This document shows, one piece after another, positions 61,972 to 64,000 of a stretch of DNA of 64,000 nucleotides (position 1 is the stretch's first letter; each line of letters opens with the position of its first letter). The notes beneath the pieces were generated by a model. The model saw nothing but the letters and a program-made list of their open reading frames with translations, ran no database searches and was not told the origin of the DNA. The position numbers and the translations under genes were made by a program. Origin of the DNA: CAYNZP01 sp964401835 (GTDB lineage Bacteria; Planctomycetota; Phycisphaerae; SM23-33); assembly GCA_964401835.1 (NCBI GenBank), contig CAYNZP010000003.1:149981-213980 (forward strand), written 5' to 3'.

Positions 61972-62175
61972 ACGAGGCTTAAAGGTATTTCTCCTTTACT
62001 AAGCCCTGAACTGCTGGCTGAGCTTTGTCGAATGGGACATGGCGATGAAATCGTTCTTGCCGATGCCCATTTCCACGGTGAATCTATGGGTAGGCGTATT
62101 GTCCGGGCTGATGGCTTGAAGATACCTGCATTATTGGAAGCGATATTGCTGAAAGGTGTAACGCCCACGACTTAA
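61972..62175 (+). pseudogene. fucU: L-fucose mutarotase FucU with internal deletion
   Basis: Translating from 61972 gives LKGISPLLSPELLAELCRMG, GHGDEIVLADAHFHGESMG and RADGLKIPALLEAILLKGVT followed by PTT and a stop: 67 codons. The first part matches the N-terminal half of FucU/RbsD mutarotases. The final ILLKGVTP matches the C-terminal end of E. coli FucU (NILLKKGVTP). About 75 central residues are therefore missing in frame. The codon at the expected start is ACG, although AAGGAGGG stands correctly upstream. Both lesions argue for a non-functional remnant behind fucI. Confidence 0.75.
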
Positions 62176-62212
62176 TAGACATTGCAAGTTAGTTGCCAAA
62201 AGGTTTGGCAGT

Positions 62213-63454
62213 TCAGTTGATTGGCCTGAGCTGGCCGTGAGAATCGAATAATTCCAAATGGGTACCTGTAATTTCGACGTCCTTTTGGCTATCAAGCTTT
62301 TGGGCAACTGCATCGGACACGAAAACCTCATCTAAATGAAGCGTGTCGCGAATTCGGATGACTTTTAATTTGTCCGGCTCTATTCGGCCGCAGCTGCGAA
62401 CTGCAAAATCGAACGCCTTTTGCGGGTTCTGAGCAATGACCGGGCATTTCGCCCTTTCAAGAAATGTCGTCGTATATGCGTTGGCGTACATAGCCTCAAA
62501 ATCGAGTTTATCGAGCAGTTTCATTGTCGCTACATCCGCCAGGCCGACACCAAGAGCGTTGCCGTGGGTTTCTTCTGTCAGGTCGCAGACAACTATCGAC
62601 TTTATCTTCGGAGTTTCCGGCTCGGGCTGGCCGGGTATTTTCAGCCGGCCGATTATGTTCGGGTCCATCCCCAGGCCGCTTATGTCCTTACCCATGCGAT
62701 CGACGATTAAGATGTCGATGTCTTCTATGGGCAGCTTGGGCATATTAGCCTTGGCAGTTTCGAGCAATTGCGGTTCCTGGGGCATTATCTGTTCCCCAGC
62801 CAACGCTTGTAAAAGCATCGTCTCGTCATATGCGTTTTCGACAATGGCTACACCGCCCAGAATTTTTCCTAAGGCAATAATTTTTTCTGCCGCTATCGGG
62901 ATGAATTTTTTCAGGCCGGCCAGACCGTGAGAGTGTATCTCGGCTGCCTGCTCCTGGTTGCCCAGGCCGATTACGGACATCTTCACAAGCCCGCTTTCGT
63001 AGCGGTTGTGAAAGGATGTGTGCGGTTTAATACGATTGATGAGGATTACGCCGTCTGACTCATAGGCATGTTTGTCCATGTAGATTGCGACGGGAAGTCC
63101 CTCGGATTCAAGCTCAACGACTTCCATGGAAGATTTAACTTCTGCACCGACTTCTTTCTGCGTTATTCCAAAGCCAGCCAGCAATTCAGCCTGCCCCTCG
63201 GCCCTCGCCCCTCCGTGGCTGCCCATGGCTGGTACAATAAAAGGCTCACCGCCCTGCTGCTTTAGAAAAACGACTGTCTGTTTAACTATTTGGACAAGAT
63301 TCGCTATCCCCCTGCTGCCGACGGCTATCGCGATATTTTTTTTGCCCGCGACAGTCCCTTTAAATCCTTCAAGCTGGGCTGAAAGCTCACCGGCGATATC
63401 AGTAAGTTTCTCGCTTTTAAACCTCTGCCGAATTTTCACCAGCTTCGGATTCAT
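62213..63454 (-). CDS. LarA-family (DUF2088) protein, lactate-racemase-like
   Basis: A 413-residue protein with a DUF2088-type N-terminal half: KNIAIAVGSRGIANLVQIVK, FIVPAMGSHGGARAEGQAEL, VILINRIKPHTSFHNRYESG, and VKMSVIGLGNQEQAAEIH. LarA lactate racemase uses a nickel-pincer cofactor bound by His and Lys in this region; related proteins racemise or epimerise other hydroxy acids. The nickel-pincer cofactor genes (larB, larC, larE) are not in the window, so activity is unproven. Hairpin TGCCAAA/TTTGGCA (62194-62210) follows the stop. The 3' end is duplicated as a remnant at 58703-58790. In this locus it could act on lactate or a fucose-derived acid. Confidence 0.75.
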   Translation of the reverse strand: MNPKLVKIRQRFKSEKLTDIAGELSAQLEGFKGTVAGKKNIAIAVGSRGIANLVQIVKQTVVFLKQQGGEPFIVPAMGSHGGARAEGQAELLAGFGITQKEVGAEVKSSMEVVELESEGLPVAIYMDKHAYESDGVILINRIKPHTSFHNRYESGLVKMSVIGLGNQEQAAEIHSHGLAGLKKFIPIAAEKIIALGKILGGVAIVENAYDETMLLQALAGEQIMPQEPQLLETAKANMPKLPIEDIDILIVDRMGKDISGLGMDPNIIGRLKIPGQPEPETPKIKSIVVCDLTEETHGNALGVGLADVATMKLLDKLDFEAMYANAYTTTFLERAKCPVIAQNPQKAFDFAVRSCGRIEPDKLKVIRIRDTLHLDEVFVSDAVAQKLDSQKDVEITGTHLELFDSHGQLRPIN

Positions 63455-63526
63455 AATAGGTTCCGCCCGTAATTAGATAATATTACTGTTTTTATTGAAA
63501 TGGGCGAGTTTTTTCTGGCGCATAAG

Positions 63527-63553
63527 AAAAGCCCTCAGGTATTCCCTGAGGGC
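63527..63553 (-). terminator. terminator of the rRNA operon
   Basis: GCCCTCAGG (63531-63539) pairs with CCTGAGGGC (63545-63553), loop of five, followed on the minus strand by TTTTC. It lies 11 bases after the 5S gene. Confidence 0.85.
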
Positions 63554-63563
63554 TTAACATAAA

Positions 63564-63673
63564 AGGCGGCATTAACCTACTCTCCCGCGCAAAACAGTAC
63601 CATCGGCCACTACGGCTTAACTGCTGTGTTCGAAATGGGAACAGGTGTTTCCCGTAGTGTATAGACACCGCCA
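63564..63673 (-). rRNA. rrf: 5S ribosomal RNA
   Basis: About 110 bases on the minus strand, starting TGGCGGTGTCTATACACTAC and containing ACCTGTTCCCATTTCGAACA and GGTACTG. The closing stem GGCGG(T) pairs with (A)TGCCGCC. Ends are approximate by one or two bases. Confidence 0.93.
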
Positions 63674-63789
63674 AAACCACGCCGAAGCTTTTGGGCCTCG
63701 GCGGATTAATATCAAATAGAGATAGTTTTGGTTCGCCCAAAAAAACCAACATCAAGGCGACATGACCTTCGCTATTTGAAGGTCAATGA

Positions 63790-64000
63790 CAAATGTGATC
63801 AAGCGATCACCCGTTAGTACCGGTTAGCTTAGAATATTTCTATCCTTACACACCCGGCCTATCAACCACCTAGTCTAGATGGGGGCTCTCGCTTCAAATG
63901 AAGCATGGAACACTAATCTTGTGGTGGGCTTCCCGCTTAGATGCCTTCAGCGGTTATCCTTTCCCAACGTAGCTACCCAGCGGTGCCCCTAGCGGGACAA
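63790..64000 (-). rRNA. rrl: 23S ribosomal RNA, 3' end (continues outside window)
   Basis: The minus strand ends the 23S with AGCTAACCGGTACTAACGGG, preceded by the conserved CTGAAGGCATCTAAGCGGGA and the ACTAGGTGGTTGATAGGCCG region. Only about 211 bases are in view. The 3' boundary near 63790 is estimated. The spacer to 5S (63674-63789) holds no tRNA. Confidence 0.92.

Noticed and set aside
63492..63755. 87-residue minus-strand ORF
   Set aside because: Lies over the 5S rRNA gene and the rRNA terminator.

Overview
The window looks like chromosomal DNA of an anaerobic planctomycete, most likely class Phycisphaerae. This is an inference from gene content: a Planctomycetes/Verrucomicrobia-restricted conserved protein (14359-14757), two XylR-type LacI/AraC fusion regulators, GlnRS alongside GluRS, a DNA topoisomerase VI B subunit, and many oxygen-sensitive Fe-S enzymes (two radical SAM proteins, a large BcrAD/BadFG-type activase, an HgdB-like protein, and a siroheme-decarboxylase fusion of the alternative heme pathway). 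The right edge enters an rRNA operon on the minus strand (5S complete, 3' end of 23S).

Layout. 1-6.8 kb: 3' part of top6B, DUF2203 gene, truB, then a minus-strand aroA-aroC unit with rpiB behind a terminator, and recA. 6.9-16.3 kb: thpR, PfkB kinase, gltX and, divergently, glnS; a DRE-TIM aldolase; cell-wall amidase; small membrane protein; Minf_1886-family protein; metG. 16.4-20.8 kb: HAD phosphatase, ATP-grasp enzyme, PglC-type sugar-phosphate transferase and two nucleotide-sugar epimerases/dehydratases (surface glycan). 21-31.3 kb: ilvC, a response regulator, and an Mla-like lipid transport operon (MCE, ATPase, permease) preceded by STAS, RsbW-like kinase and HEAT-lipoprotein genes; then nfi, dapB, thrC, rhomboid and Nudix. 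31.4-40.7 kb: dxr, a compact pheT, 6S RNA, the 1051-residue activase, and a MuiA-like protein. 40.8-47.6 kb: DUF3034 protein, then an nfeD-nfeD-(23S-IVP gene)-floA-ahbAB run.

47.6-53.0 kb holds the most unusual block: a minus-strand run HgdB-like protein, Tes-like radical SAM enzyme, BsuPI-like lipoprotein, SPASM radical SAM protein. Together with the activase at 35.5 kb, the parts resemble those implicated in bacterial ether lipids, plasmalogens and membrane-spanning lipids. This is the best candidate for a little-described system here.

53.1-63.5 kb is an L-fucose catabolic locus: GHL6/GH151-like glycosidase, two XylR-like regulators, fucI and a LarA-family protein. It is littered with scars: a fucU with a large internal deletion, an aldo-keto-reductase/alcohol-dehydrogenase chimeric fragment, a second larA 3' tail joined to an IS3 orfA remnant, another IS3 orfA remnant, and a frameshifted gene tail. 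The locus appears to be shrinking while still carrying intact central genes.
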